64,000 nucleotides of DNA, from NCBI RefSeq assembly GCF_003344865.1, contig NZ_CP031165.1:2981910-3045909 (forward strand), read 5' to 3'. Positions 18,450 to 26,974 of the stretch are shown here, piece by piece. Each line of letters starts with the position of its first letter. Within the stretch, counting starts at the first letter, position 1. A program made the translations under genes and the position numbers. The stretch is from Euzebya pacifica (GTDB lineage Bacteria > Actinomycetota > Nitriliruptoria > Euzebyales > Euzebyaceae). Below the pieces are notes generated by a model. It had not been told where the DNA came from and did not search any database. It worked only from the letters and a program-made list of their open reading frames with translations.

Positions 18450-19108
18450 GGGGTGGTGCGGCTCCGGTCGGGGATGGGGGTGGTCGTCCGCGGTCCGAGG
18501 ACCGAGGCGCGGGCGTTGTAGAGGTGGCTGCGCATGACGCTCTCCGCCCACGCGCCGTCCCGGGCCCGCAGGGCGGCCACGATCTCCAGGTGGTGGGCGA
18601 CCGAACGGCGGACGGCGTCGGCGTCGAATCCGCTGAGCGTGCGCAGCACCGCCACGGTGTGGAACAGGCCGTCGATCGTGGCGGCCACGGTCGAGGAGCG
18701 GCTGGCCGCTGCGAGGCCCTCGTGGAACCGGGCGTTGAGCTCGTAGACGGTGTCGAGGTCCTGCGACGGTCCCGGCAGCGCGAACAGGGCGATCTGCTCG
18801 GCGAGTGCCTCGAGGTGGTCGAGTTCGTCGTCGGTGATGCTGTCGGCGGCCCGGCGTGCCGCCATCCCCTCGACCCGGGCGCGGAGCTCGAAGATGTGCT
18901 CCAGCTCGTCGGTCGTCAGCTCGACGACACGGGCACCTCGTCGGGGGACGATCTCCACCAGGCCGTCGGCGGCGAGGCGCTGCAGCGCTTCCCGGACCGG
19001 CGTGCGGGACACCCCGAGGCGGTCGGCCAGCTCGACCTCCCCCAGCCGGTCACCCGGCCCGTAGACCCGCTGGACGATCAAGGCGCGTATCTGGTCGACG
19101 ACATCCAT
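18446..19108 (-). CDS. GntR-family regulator with FCD ligand domain
   Basis: A 220-residue regulator. The winged-helix domain (residues about 1-70) has DRLGEVELADRLGVSRTPVREALQRLAADGLVEIVPRRGARVV, the classic GntR sequence. Residues about 75-205 form the all-helical FCD domain with LRARVEGMAARRAADS and the His-rich metal/ligand region (NARFHEGLAA, SVAHHLEIVAAL). FCD proteins usually repress catabolic operons until an organic acid binds. It is the first gene of the operon it likely controls and faces the HMG-CoA-lyase-like gene across a 94-base gap holding two TGCATACA sites. The start is ATG at 19108. Confidence 0.9.
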   Translation of the reverse strand: MDVVDQIRALIVQRVYGPGDRLGEVELADRLGVSRTPVREALQRLAADGLVEIVPRRGARVVELTTDELEHIFELRARVEGMAARRAADSITDDELDHLEALAEQIALFALPGPSQDLDTVYELNARFHEGLAAASRSSTVAATIDGLFHTVAVLRTLSGFDADAVRRSVAHHLEIVAALRARDGAWAESVMRSHLYNARASVLGPRTTTPIPDRSRTTP

Positions 19109-19110
19109 CT

Positions 19111-19193
19111 TGCATACACGCAAGGGGTCGCCGGCACGCTTGTCAACCCCTAGTCGCATATCAGGCGCCTGCTGGCTTGACCGAGTGCATACA
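19111..19193. promoter_or_regulatory. Divergent control region with two TGCATACA sites
   Basis: TGCATACA occurs at 19111-19118 and again at 19186-19193, one close to each divergent start codon. The second reads as TTGTATGCA on the minus strand, close to the TTGTATACAA-type operators bound by several FCD-domain GntR proteins. The placement fits repression of both promoters by the adjacent regulator. Confidence 0.45.
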
Positions 19194-19202
19194 ATCTTGG
19201 CG

Positions 19203-20108
19203 ATGCCTGAACTCCATGTCGTGGAAGTCGGGCCGCGAGACGGCCTGCAGAACGAGGCGACCGTGCTGGACCCCGCCACACGCGTGGCGTTCGTGTCACG
19301 GCTGGTCGCGGCCGGTCACCGTCGGATCGAGACCGTCAGCTTCGTCCATCCCGAGCGGGTCCCGCAGATGGCGGGAGCAGAGGAGGTCATGGCGGCAGTG
19401 CCCCGGGAGGGCCCCGACGGCCGGACCGTCAGCCACATCGGCCTGGTCCTCAACGAGCGGGGCCTGGAACGGGCCGTCGACGCGGGGGTGGACGAGGTCA
19501 ACCTCGTGGCCGTGACGACCGAGACCTTCAACCAGCGCAACCAGGGGGCCGGCCTCGACGCCGTGCTCGACGCGACGGCACGCATGGTGGACCGGGCGGG
19601 ACAGGCCGGTGTGTCGTCCACCGTGACCGTCGCCGCGGCCTTCGGCTGCCCGTTCGAGGGCGAGGTCACCACCGACCAGGTCCTCCGCGTCGTCGAGGCC
19701 GTCCTGCCTGCTGGCCCGGACGAGATCGCGTTGGCCGACACCATCGGCGTGGGCGTTCCCGCCGACGTCCATCGCCTGGTGGGCGCCGTCCGCGACGTCA
19801 CCGACGTCCCCGTGCGGGTCCACCTCCACAACACGCGCAACACCGGCTACGCCAACGCGTGGGCTGCCGTGGAGGCCGGGGTCGTCGCCATCGACGCGAG
19901 CGCGGGCGGGTTCGGTGGCTGCCCGTTCGCCCCTGCAGCGACGGGCAACATCGCGACCGAGGACCTCGTCTACCTGCTCGGCCGTTCCGGGCTCGACGTC
20001 GGCCTCGCGGTCCCGGATCTCGTCGAGCCGGCCAGCTGGATCGCCGAGGCCCTCGGGGCGGACCGCACGCCGGCGCTCCTCGGGCGCGCCGGCACGTTCC
20101 CGGGCTGA
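19203..20108 (+). CDS. HMG-CoA lyase-family enzyme
   Basis: A 301-residue TIM-barrel lyase. It has VVEVGPRDGLQNEATVLD with the catalytic arginine and metal aspartate (RDGLQNE), SFVHPERVPQM, LADTIGVGVP, HLHNTRNTGYANAWAA with the metal-binding H.H pair, and the signature loop GGFGGCPFAPAATGNIATED with the active-site cysteine. Members cleave 3-hydroxy-3-methylglutaryl-CoA to acetoacetate and acetyl-CoA; relatives act on citramalyl-CoA or similar tertiary hydroxyacyl-CoAs. The ATG is at 19203. It is divergent from the gntR-caiB-hyuAB operon, so its substrate is probably a CoA ester made by the CaiB protein. Confidence 0.88.
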   Translation: MPELHVVEVGPRDGLQNEATVLDPATRVAFVSRLVAAGHRRIETVSFVHPERVPQMAGAEEVMAAVPREGPDGRTVSHIGLVLNERGLERAVDAGVDEVNLVAVTTETFNQRNQGAGLDAVLDATARMVDRAGQAGVSSTVTVAAAFGCPFEGEVTTDQVLRVVEAVLPAGPDEIALADTIGVGVPADVHRLVGAVRDVTDVPVRVHLHNTRNTGYANAWAAVEAGVVAIDASAGGFGGCPFAPAATGNIATEDLVYLLGRSGLDVGLAVPDLVEPASWIAEALGADRTPALLGRAGTFPG

Positions 20109-20129
20109 TGCCCTGGATCGTCGGGACGG

Positions 20130-21623
20130 TCACACGACGACGCGAAGGTCCTCGAGCTCGCAGATGGGGGAGGGGTCGGCGTGCTGCTCCCAGGCGTCGG
20201 CCAGGCGGTCCACCGCGCGGGTGAGCACCAGCTCGGAGTGGCTGTAGGGAATCCGCAGGTGGTCGGAGAAGTGGCCCTGCGGTGACTGGATGCTGCCGGC
20301 AGCAAGGGCCACTCCGTGGCGAGCGGCCCGCATGGTGAGCTCCCTCGCCGAGCCGCCGGGCAGGCGGATCCACAGGCACAGGCCACCCTCGGGCGTGTCG
20401 AAGGTCCACGACGGCAACCGGTGGGCCAACGCCCGCTCCAGGGTTCGGCCGCGCTGGGCGATCATCGCCCGTCGGTCGTCGGCGAAGTCCTCACCCTCCT
20501 CCATCAGGCGGATGGCCAGCAGCTGCGAGGGGATGCTCGACCCCAGGTCGGTGAGGGCCTTGAGCCGGGCGAGCCTGCGGATCTCGGGCACCGGACCACG
20601 CACCCAGCCGACCCGCAGGCCACCCCAGATCAGCTTGGACAACGAACCGGTGTGGAGCACGCGGTGGGCGCCGGGGTAGCTGCCCAGCGGGGGCGGCGGG
20701 CGCCGGTCCCGGTAGGTGTCAGCCAGCGTGTCGTCAGCGATGACGACCAGGTCGGGGTGTTCGTCGAGCAGCGACGCCAGCCGCCGCCGCTCGCGCGCCG
20801 GCATGACGCTGCCGAGCGGGTTGTGGATGGACGGGATCAGGTACAGCAGCCGCGGACGCTCGGTCAGTACCCGTTCGATCGCATCCACGTCGGCGCCCTG
20901 CTGGCCCACGGGCACGGTCCGGAGGCGGGCGCCGGAGGCGACGAACAGGTCGATGGCACCGGTGTGGGTCAGCGCCTCGGTCACGACCTCGTCGTCGGGG
21001 CGCACGTGCAGCATGGCGATCAGGGCCAGGGCCTGCTGCGCACCGGAGGTGACCAGCACCTCACCCGGTTCGGTCGGCAGGCCGAGGGCGGTATACCGGG
21101 CGGCGATGGCCGCCCGCAGGGCCGGCAGCCCGGCGGGCACGTAGCCCTGGAGGCTGGCCGCTCGAGCCACGTCCGCACCGACGGCGTCCAGCGCACGTTG
21201 GGGCAGGCCGGGGGAGTCGTGGATCACCGCGGACCGCATGTCGAGCAGCTCACGTGGCGGGTCGAGCAGCCCGTCGAAGATCTCGTTGCGTTCGAGGCTG
21301 CGCATCAGGACGGACTCGCGTGGCGGCGGCGTCTCGGTACGGACGCTCTCGACGTAGGTGCCCGAGCCGTGGCGGCGCGTCACCAGGCGACGGTCGGCGA
21401 GCAGCTCGTAGGCGCCGGCGACGGTGGTGCGCGACACCTTCAGCTCCGTCGACAGCAGCCGCTCGGCGGGGAGTCGGGCGCCGCCCTGCACCTCACCCGC
21501 CTGCACGAGCCGTTCGATGGCCTGCGCGAGCCGTTGGTACATCGGGCCGCTGCCGTCGGGCCAGTCATGCAGCCGTTCGGCCAACCAGACGGCATCCACC
21601 TGTGAGACGAGGACCTTTGCCAT
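20130..21623 (-). CDS. MocR-type regulator (GntR DNA-binding domain fused to an aminotransferase domain)
   Basis: A 497-residue fusion. Residues about 20-90 are a GntR winged helix (YQRLAQAIERLVQAGEVQGGARLPAERLLSTELKVSRTTVAGAYELL). Residues about 110-490 are a fold-type I aminotransferase domain with YLIPSIHNPLGSVM and the PLP-lysine motif HTGSLSKLIWGGLRVGW. MocR proteins sense PLP or amino-compound adducts and control nearby genes. ATG codons at 21632 and 21623 are both possible; gagg nine bases upstream favours 21623. It is divergent from the cobalamin operon by about 105 bases, so it may regulate that operon, though no operator is apparent. Confidence 0.88.
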   Translation of the reverse strand: MAKVLVSQVDAVWLAERLHDWPDGSGPMYQRLAQAIERLVQAGEVQGGARLPAERLLSTELKVSRTTVAGAYELLADRRLVTRRHGSGTYVESVRTETPPPRESVLMRSLERNEIFDGLLDPPRELLDMRSAVIHDSPGLPQRALDAVGADVARAASLQGYVPAGLPALRAAIAARYTALGLPTEPGEVLVTSGAQQALALIAMLHVRPDDEVVTEALTHTGAIDLFVASGARLRTVPVGQQGADVDAIERVLTERPRLLYLIPSIHNPLGSVMPARERRRLASLLDEHPDLVVIADDTLADTYRDRRPPPPLGSYPGAHRVLHTGSLSKLIWGGLRVGWVRGPVPEIRRLARLKALTDLGSSIPSQLLAIRLMEEGEDFADDRRAMIAQRGRTLERALAHRLPSWTFDTPEGGLCLWIRLPGGSARELTMRAARHGVALAAGSIQSPQGHFSDHLRIPYSHSELVLTRAVDRLADAWEQHADPSPICELEDLRVVV

Positions 21624-21728
21624 GCTCGCCATCCTCGACGAGTGGACCCAACCAATCAAGTGGCCACTGTGGCTGCTGGTGGACGGGGCACCCCTGTCCG
21701 GCGGCGGGGCCGGGTAGGGTGCGCGGCC

Positions 21729-22346
21729 GTGCCCACCCTCTACGTGCTGCGACACGCCACCACCGGTGAGACCCGGAAGGCGTTCCCCTCGTCGTGCGGT
21801 CGGGAGGGCGAGGACGGCGGTGTGGAGCTGGACCTTCCCGGTCACCGAGCGGCCCGGTCGCTGGCGGAGCACCTGCCACGTGCCGACGTCGTCTGGTCGT
21901 CGTGGGCGACCAGGGCGGTACAGACCGCCACGCTGGCCGCCCGCGAGCCCGACACGCAGACTGACGACCTTGCCGAGGCGTCGTTCGGTGAGTGGGAGGG
22001 CCGGACCGTCGCCGACGTCGACGCCGAGACGCCCGACGTCCTGCGGGGTTGGATGGCCGACGCCGACGCCACCCCTCCCGGTGGTGAGGCCTTCGGCGAC
22101 GTCAAGCAGCGGGCCCGGCGGGTGCTCGATCGTGCCGCGTCGGTGGACGGGACGGTCGTGGCCGTCTCCCACGGCGGGTTCATCCGTGCGCTCGTCACAG
22201 AAGTGCTGGGTGCGCCGAGCCGTGCAGCCTGGGGCCTGCAGCTTGCACCGGCATCGGTGACGATGCTGACCGGCGACGGGGACCCCGACCACTGGCAGCT
22301 GACAGTGGTCGGCTGGCGGCCCACCCTGCCGGAGGCACTTGGATGA
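21729..22346 (+). CDS. Histidine phosphatase-family protein, probable alpha-ribazole phosphatase (CobC-like)
   Basis: A 205-residue phosphoglycerate-mutase-fold phosphatase. The catalytic histidine is in YVLRHATTGE at the N-terminus and the second in VAVSHGGFIRALV near residue 150; the acid is likely the glutamate of FGEWEG. The canonical RHG is RHA here. As the first gene of an operon with CobU, a threonine-phosphate decarboxylase and CobT, it most likely dephosphorylates alpha-ribazole-phosphate or adenosylcobalamin-phosphate. The GTG start is at 21729, and the stop overlaps the next start (ATGA). Histidine phosphatases are versatile, so the substrate call leans on context. Confidence 0.75.
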   Translation: MPTLYVLRHATTGETRKAFPSSCGREGEDGGVELDLPGHRAARSLAEHLPRADVVWSSWATRAVQTATLAAREPDTQTDDLAEASFGEWEGRTVADVDAETPDVLRGWMADADATPPGGEAFGDVKQRARRVLDRAASVDGTVVAVSHGGFIRALVTEVLGAPSRAAWGLQLAPASVTMLTGDGDPDHWQLTVVGWRPTLPEALG

Positions 22347-23995
22347 CGGCCGAGCTGATCCTCGTCATCGGGGGGACGCGGTCCGGGAAGAGCGTGGTGG
22401 CCGAACGACTGGCGGCCGAACCCGGGGACACCGTGACCTATGTCGCCACCGGCACGGTGACCGATCCGGAAATGGATCATCGGGTCGCAGCGCACCGTGC
22501 GCGTCGGCCGTCGACGTGGACGACCGTGGAGACCGCCGATGTCGCCGCGGCCATCGCCGAGGCGTCCGGCACGGTGCTCGTGGACTCGGTGGGCACCTGG
22601 GTGCAGGCCCGCATGGATGCGGAGGACCTGTGGGAGGACGGTGACCTCGACGGGGTCGTGTCCGAGGCGGGGTCGTGGGCGGACGGGGCGACGGGGCGCG
22701 TGGTCGTCGTCGCCGAGCAGGTCGGTGGCGGCGTCGTGGCGACCGGACGGGGGACCCGGCGGTGGATCGACACCGTCGGCGCGCTCACCCAGACGCTGTC
22801 GGCCGTTGCCGATCGGGTCGTGCTGGTCGTGGCGGGACGCATGGTCGACCTGCCCGCGGCGCCTGTGGATCCTCCTGTCGGACCGGAGGCGGCGGAACCC
22901 GGGGCAGACGGGGTGGTCCCACCTCACGGCGACGTGGTCGCACCTCACAGCGACAACGCCGGGGATGATGCGGGGGTCGGCGCTCCTGCCGGTGAGCGGA
23001 TGCTCGCGGCCCACGGCGACACCATGGTCCCCGAGGGGGCGCTGGACTTCGCCGTCAACGTCTGGGGCGACCGGCCCCCGGCCCACATCCGCCGAGCGCT
23101 TGGCGACGCCGCCGTCGGGCGCTACCCCAACCTCGACGAGACCCGAGACGTCGTCGCCGGCCACACCGGACTGACCCGCGACCACGTGGTGCTGCTGGCC
23201 GGGGCCGCCGAGGCGTTCTGGCTGGTCCCGCATGCGCTGCGTCCGACACACGCCGCCATCGTGCATCCCACGTTCACCGCCCCGGAAGCGGCCCTGCGTG
23301 CGTGTGACGTACGGATCACCCGTGTGCCCCGCGATGCCGCCAACGGGTGGGCGCTGCGACCCGACCGGGTGCCCGACGACGCCGACCTTGTCGTGGTGGG
23401 CAACCCCAACAACCCCACCGGCACGCTGGACGAACCGTCGGCGATCGTGTCGCTCTGCCGGCCCGGGCGGATCGTCCTGGTCGACGAGGCCTTCATGGAC
23501 TTCGTCACCGACAACCGCTCGTCGCTGACCGGCCGGGTCGACATGCCGGGGCTGGTCGTGGTGCGGTCGGTGACCAAGCTGTGGGCCGTTCCGGGCGTGC
23601 GTGCCGGGTGGCTCGTCGCCGACCCGTCCATCGCCGAGCGGTTGCGCGCGCATCAGCAGCCCTGGCCCGTGTCGACAGCGGCGCTCGGTGTCATCAGCGC
23701 GTCGTTGTCGGAGGAGTCGTGGCGGCTGGACACCGCAGCCGGCATCGCCCGGCGACGGACGGCGATGGTGCGTCGGCTGGAGCGGATCCCCGGCGTGACC
23801 GTCCACGATGGCGCGGCGAACTTCGTGCTCGTCGAGGTAGACGGTGGCCCTGCCGTCCACCGTGCGCTGCTGGCCCGTGGGATCGCCGTCCGCCCCTCCA
23901 CCTTTCCCCTGCTGCCCCCGCGTTGCCTGCGTGTCGCTGTCCGCGACGCAGCGGCCACCGAGCAGCTCGCCCAGACCCTCGAGGAGATCCTGTGA
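22343..23995 (+). CDS. Fusion of adenosylcobinamide kinase (CobU/CobP) and threonine-phosphate decarboxylase-like aminotransferase (CobD/CobC)
   Basis: A 550-residue two-domain protein. Residues 1 to about 172 are CobU/CobP, with the P-loop VIGGTRSGKS, YVATGTVTDPEMDHRVAAHRARRP and VAEQVGGGVVATGRGTRRW. A 40-residue Pro/Asp/Gly linker follows. Residues about 213-550 are a fold-type I PLP enzyme with ALDFAVNVWGDRPP, VVGNPNNPTGTLD and the PLP lysine in SVTKLWAVPGVRAGW. This matches the L-threonine-O-3-phosphate decarboxylase that makes aminopropanol phosphate. The fused enzyme would serve both the side-chain donor and the GTP-dependent activation of cobinamide. It overlaps its neighbours on both sides. 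Confidence 0.85.
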   Translation: MTAELILVIGGTRSGKSVVAERLAAEPGDTVTYVATGTVTDPEMDHRVAAHRARRPSTWTTVETADVAAAIAEASGTVLVDSVGTWVQARMDAEDLWEDGDLDGVVSEAGSWADGATGRVVVVAEQVGGGVVATGRGTRRWIDTVGALTQTLSAVADRVVLVVAGRMVDLPAAPVDPPVGPEAAEPGADGVVPPHGDVVAPHSDNAGDDAGVGAPAGERMLAAHGDTMVPEGALDFAVNVWGDRPPAHIRRALGDAAVGRYPNLDETRDVVAGHTGLTRDHVVLLAGAAEAFWLVPHALRPTHAAIVHPTFTAPEAALRACDVRITRVPRDAANGWALRPDRVPDDADLVVVGNPNNPTGTLDEPSAIVSLCRPGRIVLVDEAFMDFVTDNRSSLTGRVDMPGLVVVRSVTKLWAVPGVRAGWLVADPSIAERLRAHQQPWPVSTAALGVISASLSEESWRLDTAAGIARRRTAMVRRLERIPGVTVHDGAANFVLVEVDGGPAVHRALLARGIAVRPSTFPLLPPRCLRVAVRDAAATEQLAQTLEEIL

Positions 23996-25047
23996 CCGCC
24001 GCCGATCGTGTTCGAGCCCTCGTCGATGCCGTGGGGGAGGTGGACGAGGGTGCCCGAGCGGGTGCCGTCGCCCGCTGGGACGCCCTGGCCAAGCCGCCGG
24101 GCAGCCTCGGACGGGTGGAGGCCGTCGGGGCGCGGCTGGCGGCGATGGCGGGGGAGGAGGTGCCGCCCGTCCCGGCTTCGCCCGGCCTCATCGTGTGCGC
24201 CGCCGACCACGGGGTGCATGCGCAGGGGGTGACCCCGTGGCCGCAGGCGATCACCACGGCGATGGTCGAGGTCATCGCCGACGGCAAGGCGTCGTGCAGC
24301 GCGCTGGCCCGGACCGTCGGCGCGTCGGTCGTGACGCTGGATGTCGGCTGTGCGGTCGAACCCCGTCCGCGGGAGGGGCTGACGTCGGCGCGTGTGGCGG
24401 CGGGGACCGCTGACCTGTCGGTCGGGCCGGCGATGACGGCGGACGAGGTCGTGCTGGCCGTACTGGCGGGGGCCACCGCGGCAGGGCAGATGCTGGACGA
24501 CGGGGTCGACCTGCTCGTGCTCGGTGACATGGGGCTGTCCAACACGACAGCATCCGCGGCGCTGATCGCGGCGTTCACCGGTGCGTCGGCGGAGGAGGTC
24601 ACCGGTGCGGGTGCGGGCGCGGATGCCGACACCCTTGCGCGCAAGCAGTCGATCGTGAGGGGTGCCGTCGGGCGGTTGCCGTCGGGGGCTGCGCCGCTTG
24701 AGGTGCTTGCCGCTGTGGGCGGGCTCGAGCATGCAGCGCTGGTCGGCGCGATCTTGGTGGGGGCGGGCCGTCGGGTGCCGGTGCTGCTGGACGGGGTGAT
24801 CACGGATGCCGCGGCACTGTGCGCGGCGGCCCTCGCGCCTGCGTGCGTCGGCTACATGATCGCCGGCCACCTGTCGACGGAGCCGGGTGCGGGAGTGGCC
24901 CTTCGCCACCTCGAGCTGGACGCGCTGCTTGACCTGGACCTGCGGCTGGGGGAGGGGACCGGCGCCTTGCTGGCCGTCCCGATCGTGCAGGCCGCGGCGC
25001 GTGCACTCGCCGAGACCGCGCTGATCAGTGAGCTGACCCCGGGCTAG
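23992..25047 (+). CDS. cobT: Nicotinate-nucleotide--dimethylbenzimidazole phosphoribosyltransferase CobT
   Basis: A 351-residue protein, the normal size for CobT. Signature segments are WDALAKPPGSLGRVE, VCAADHGVHAQGVTPWP, LDVGCAV, LVLGDMGLSNTTASAAL, GAGAGADADTLARKQ and the C-terminal EPGAGVALRHLELDALLDLDLRLGEGTGA. The catalytic glutamate is expected in that last segment. It makes alpha-ribazole-phosphate for the lower ligand of cobalamin. The GTG at 23992 overlaps the fusion gene's stop. The TAG stop interlocks with the convergent lipoprotein gene's stop at 25044-25047. Confidence 0.93.
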   Translation: MTAADRVRALVDAVGEVDEGARAGAVARWDALAKPPGSLGRVEAVGARLAAMAGEEVPPVPASPGLIVCAADHGVHAQGVTPWPQAITTAMVEVIADGKASCSALARTVGASVVTLDVGCAVEPRPREGLTSARVAAGTADLSVGPAMTADEVVLAVLAGATAAGQMLDDGVDLLVLGDMGLSNTTASAALIAAFTGASAEEVTGAGAGADADTLARKQSIVRGAVGRLPSGAAPLEVLAAVGGLEHAALVGAILVGAGRRVPVLLDGVITDAAALCAAALAPACVGYMIAGHLSTEPGAGVALRHLELDALLDLDLRLGEGTGALLAVPIVQAAARALAETALISELTPG

Positions 25048-25322
25048 AGGCGGCCCTCCGCGAAACAGGCCGCGTAGGCGTCTGCTTCGCTGACGTCCGG
25101 GTCGGCGGTCATCACGCCGATGGCGCAGGCTCGGTAGGCCCTGAGCTCGGAGTAGTCGCCGCGGCTGGACTCGGGGGCGAAGGTGCCGGAGGTCCGGAGG
25201 GAGTCGTTGGTGCAGTTCAGGCCGTCCTCGTCCTGAACGCAACCGAGGACTCCGTCATCCATTGCGCACCCGCTCGTAAGGAGGACCAGGAGGAGGAGTA
25301 GTAGTCCTGTGAGGCGGGACAT
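25044..25322 (-). CDS. Small predicted lipoprotein
   Basis: A 92-residue protein with a lipoprotein signal: MSRLTGLLLLLLVLLTSGC, ending in the lipobox LTSGC, so Cys19 should be acylated. The mature part is short, acidic and contains five further cysteines (CVQDEDGLNC, RACAIG, AACFAEG), enough for two disulfides. No family is recognised. The ATG is at 25322. It stands alone between cobT, with which its stop overlaps, and the divergent HNH gene. Confidence 0.65.
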   Translation of the reverse strand: MSRLTGLLLLLLVLLTSGCAMDDGVLGCVQDEDGLNCTNDSLRTSGTFAPESSRGDYSELRAYRACAIGVMTADPDVSEADAYAACFAEGRL

Positions 25323-25508
25323 GACAGAGATGTTCACGACGGTCCTTCTTCGGAGGGGCAACGACGGACTGCGAGCGGTGGCGGACACCCCGCGCCTCCC
25401 GCCGGATCGCGAGACTAGCGGTCCGAAGTGCATGGGTTTCGGTGGCCAGGATTCCTTGAGAAGTTGTCCCCAGATCCCCGCCAGCGGGGCCTGAGTGTCA
25501 CACCTAAC

Positions 25509-25524
25509 TCGTACACTTGTTCGT
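25509..25524 (+). promoter_or_regulatory. Probable LexA (SOS) box abutting the HNH gene start
   Basis: TCGTAC-ACTT-GTTCGT differs by one base per half from the actinobacterial SOS consensus TCGAAC-N4-GTTCGA. It ends exactly one base before the ATG at 25525. Several M. tuberculosis 13E12-repeat (DUF222/HNH) genes carry LexA boxes, so the gene family and the site agree. Confidence 0.65.
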
Positions 25525-26874
25525 ATGAAGGTCGAGCTGGATCGAGCGCCGGGTGGAGGGTCCTCCACCGGTGTCGGTGTGCTCGATCCGTTCGACTCGG
25601 CTGTCTCGTTGCTGCGCGAGGTCGACCGGCTGATGGCCCGGTTGCTGCGCTGCATCCAGCAGGCCGGTGGGGTGTCCAGGGATGGCCTGCCCGCCCGTCG
25701 ACTGATCGGCCTCGCCGCCGACGTGACCGGTGCCGAAGCCGCATTCCTCGAGCGGTGTGTGCAGACGCTGTCGGCGATGCCCGAGACCTGGCAGGCCTTC
25801 GACCAGGGCTGCCTGTCGTGGTCACAGGTCCGCGCCATCGTCATGGCGACTCGTGACCTGTCCGTCGCCCAACGACAGACCCTCGACGACCAGCTCGCCG
25901 CCGCCGTCGGTACCGCCCGCGACGTCGAACCCGACCGGATCGGCGAGATCACCGCCGACCTCGCCTGGCGCATCGACCGCACAGCCGTCGACACGGCCGC
26001 AGCGACCGCACCCGACCATGCCTCGGCGGTCTGCCAGCCCTCCTTCGACGGCTGGGGCGACTGGTACATCCACGCCGACCCCGAGCTCAACGCCGTCCTC
26101 GGCCAGGCCATGAACGCCGCCGCCAACCGACCCACATCCGCACAGGCACCCGCAGGCCACGACCACCACCTCGACAACCCCAACGACGCGGTTGGCGACG
26201 ACGACCTGACCGCCGACGTGTCAGACGACGACGTTGCCCGCGATGACGAGGGCACGCCGATCCCCAAGACGTACCGGGACACCCGACCACGACGGGTCCA
26301 GCTCGCCGAAGGGCTGTACCGGGCCCTGAGCGAGTGGCTCGCCACCCCCGCCCCCGGACGGCCAGCCCGACCCCGACTGTCGGCCATCGTCGACGTCAAG
26401 GACCTCCTCGACGACCCCGACAGTCACGGCCCGGATGGCCGGGCGACGGCGCAGTTGTTGTGGCAGACCGCCGGCGGATCCACCCGCATCAGCCAGGTCA
26501 CCGCCCAGGCTTGGGCGTGTGACGCCACCATGGTGCCGATCATCACCGACGGCACGTTGGTGATGGCCGCCGGACGGGGTGACACGCCGGTCACCAAACC
26601 CCTGCGTGATGCCCTTGATGCCAGGGATCAGGGCTGCCGGTTCCCGGGCTGTCGTGCGCCGGCACGGTGGACCGATGCCCACCATGTGATCCCACGGCCC
26701 GGCCCGACCGACACCACCAACATGGTGCTGCTGTGTCGCCGCTGCCACCTGCGGGTCCATGCCCCCGGCTGGACCCAGACCCTCCAGCCCGACGGCACCT
26801 ACATCGTCACCCACGGCCGCACCCGCCTGGTCTCCCGACCGCCGCTGCGACCGACCCAAGCAAGACCGAGCTGA
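25525..26874 (+). CDS. DUF222 and HNH-endonuclease domain protein (13E12-repeat type)
   Basis: A 449-residue protein. A long helical DUF222 region (residues about 20-330; FDSAVSLLREVDRLMARLLRCIQQAGGVSRDG) is followed by an HNH nuclease domain, CRFPGCRAPARWTDAHHVIPRPGPTDTTNMVLLCRRCHLRVH. The domain has both CxxC-type zinc pairs and the catalytic DAHH. An acidic Asp-rich linker lies at about residues 220-255. These proteins are numerous in actinobacteria and are associated with mobile repeats, but their biological role is not settled. The chosen start is the ATG at 25525, directly after a LexA-box-like sequence. The gene may therefore be leaderless and damage-inducible. Confidence 0.85.
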   Translation: MKVELDRAPGGGSSTGVGVLDPFDSAVSLLREVDRLMARLLRCIQQAGGVSRDGLPARRLIGLAADVTGAEAAFLERCVQTLSAMPETWQAFDQGCLSWSQVRAIVMATRDLSVAQRQTLDDQLAAAVGTARDVEPDRIGEITADLAWRIDRTAVDTAAATAPDHASAVCQPSFDGWGDWYIHADPELNAVLGQAMNAAANRPTSAQAPAGHDHHLDNPNDAVGDDDLTADVSDDDVARDDEGTPIPKTYRDTRPRRVQLAEGLYRALSEWLATPAPGRPARPRLSAIVDVKDLLDDPDSHGPDGRATAQLLWQTAGGSTRISQVTAQAWACDATMVPIITDGTLVMAAGRGDTPVTKPLRDALDARDQGCRFPGCRAPARWTDAHHVIPRPGPTDTTNMVLLCRRCHLRVHAPGWTQTLQPDGTYIVTHGRTRLVSRPPLRPTQARPS

Positions 26875-26974
26875 CCCGCACCCCACCCGACCAGGTGGGG
26901 CCACAGCCATGGGAAGAGTGGGGAGAGGTCGCTCAGGCCCCTCCTTCAGCTGCGAACGGCCGTGTATGGACCCC

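Noticed and set aside
21624-21728. Cobalamin riboswitch upstream of the cob operon
   Set aside because: The gap is only about 105 bases, shared with a divergent gene, too short for the element, and I see no B12-box-like sequence.
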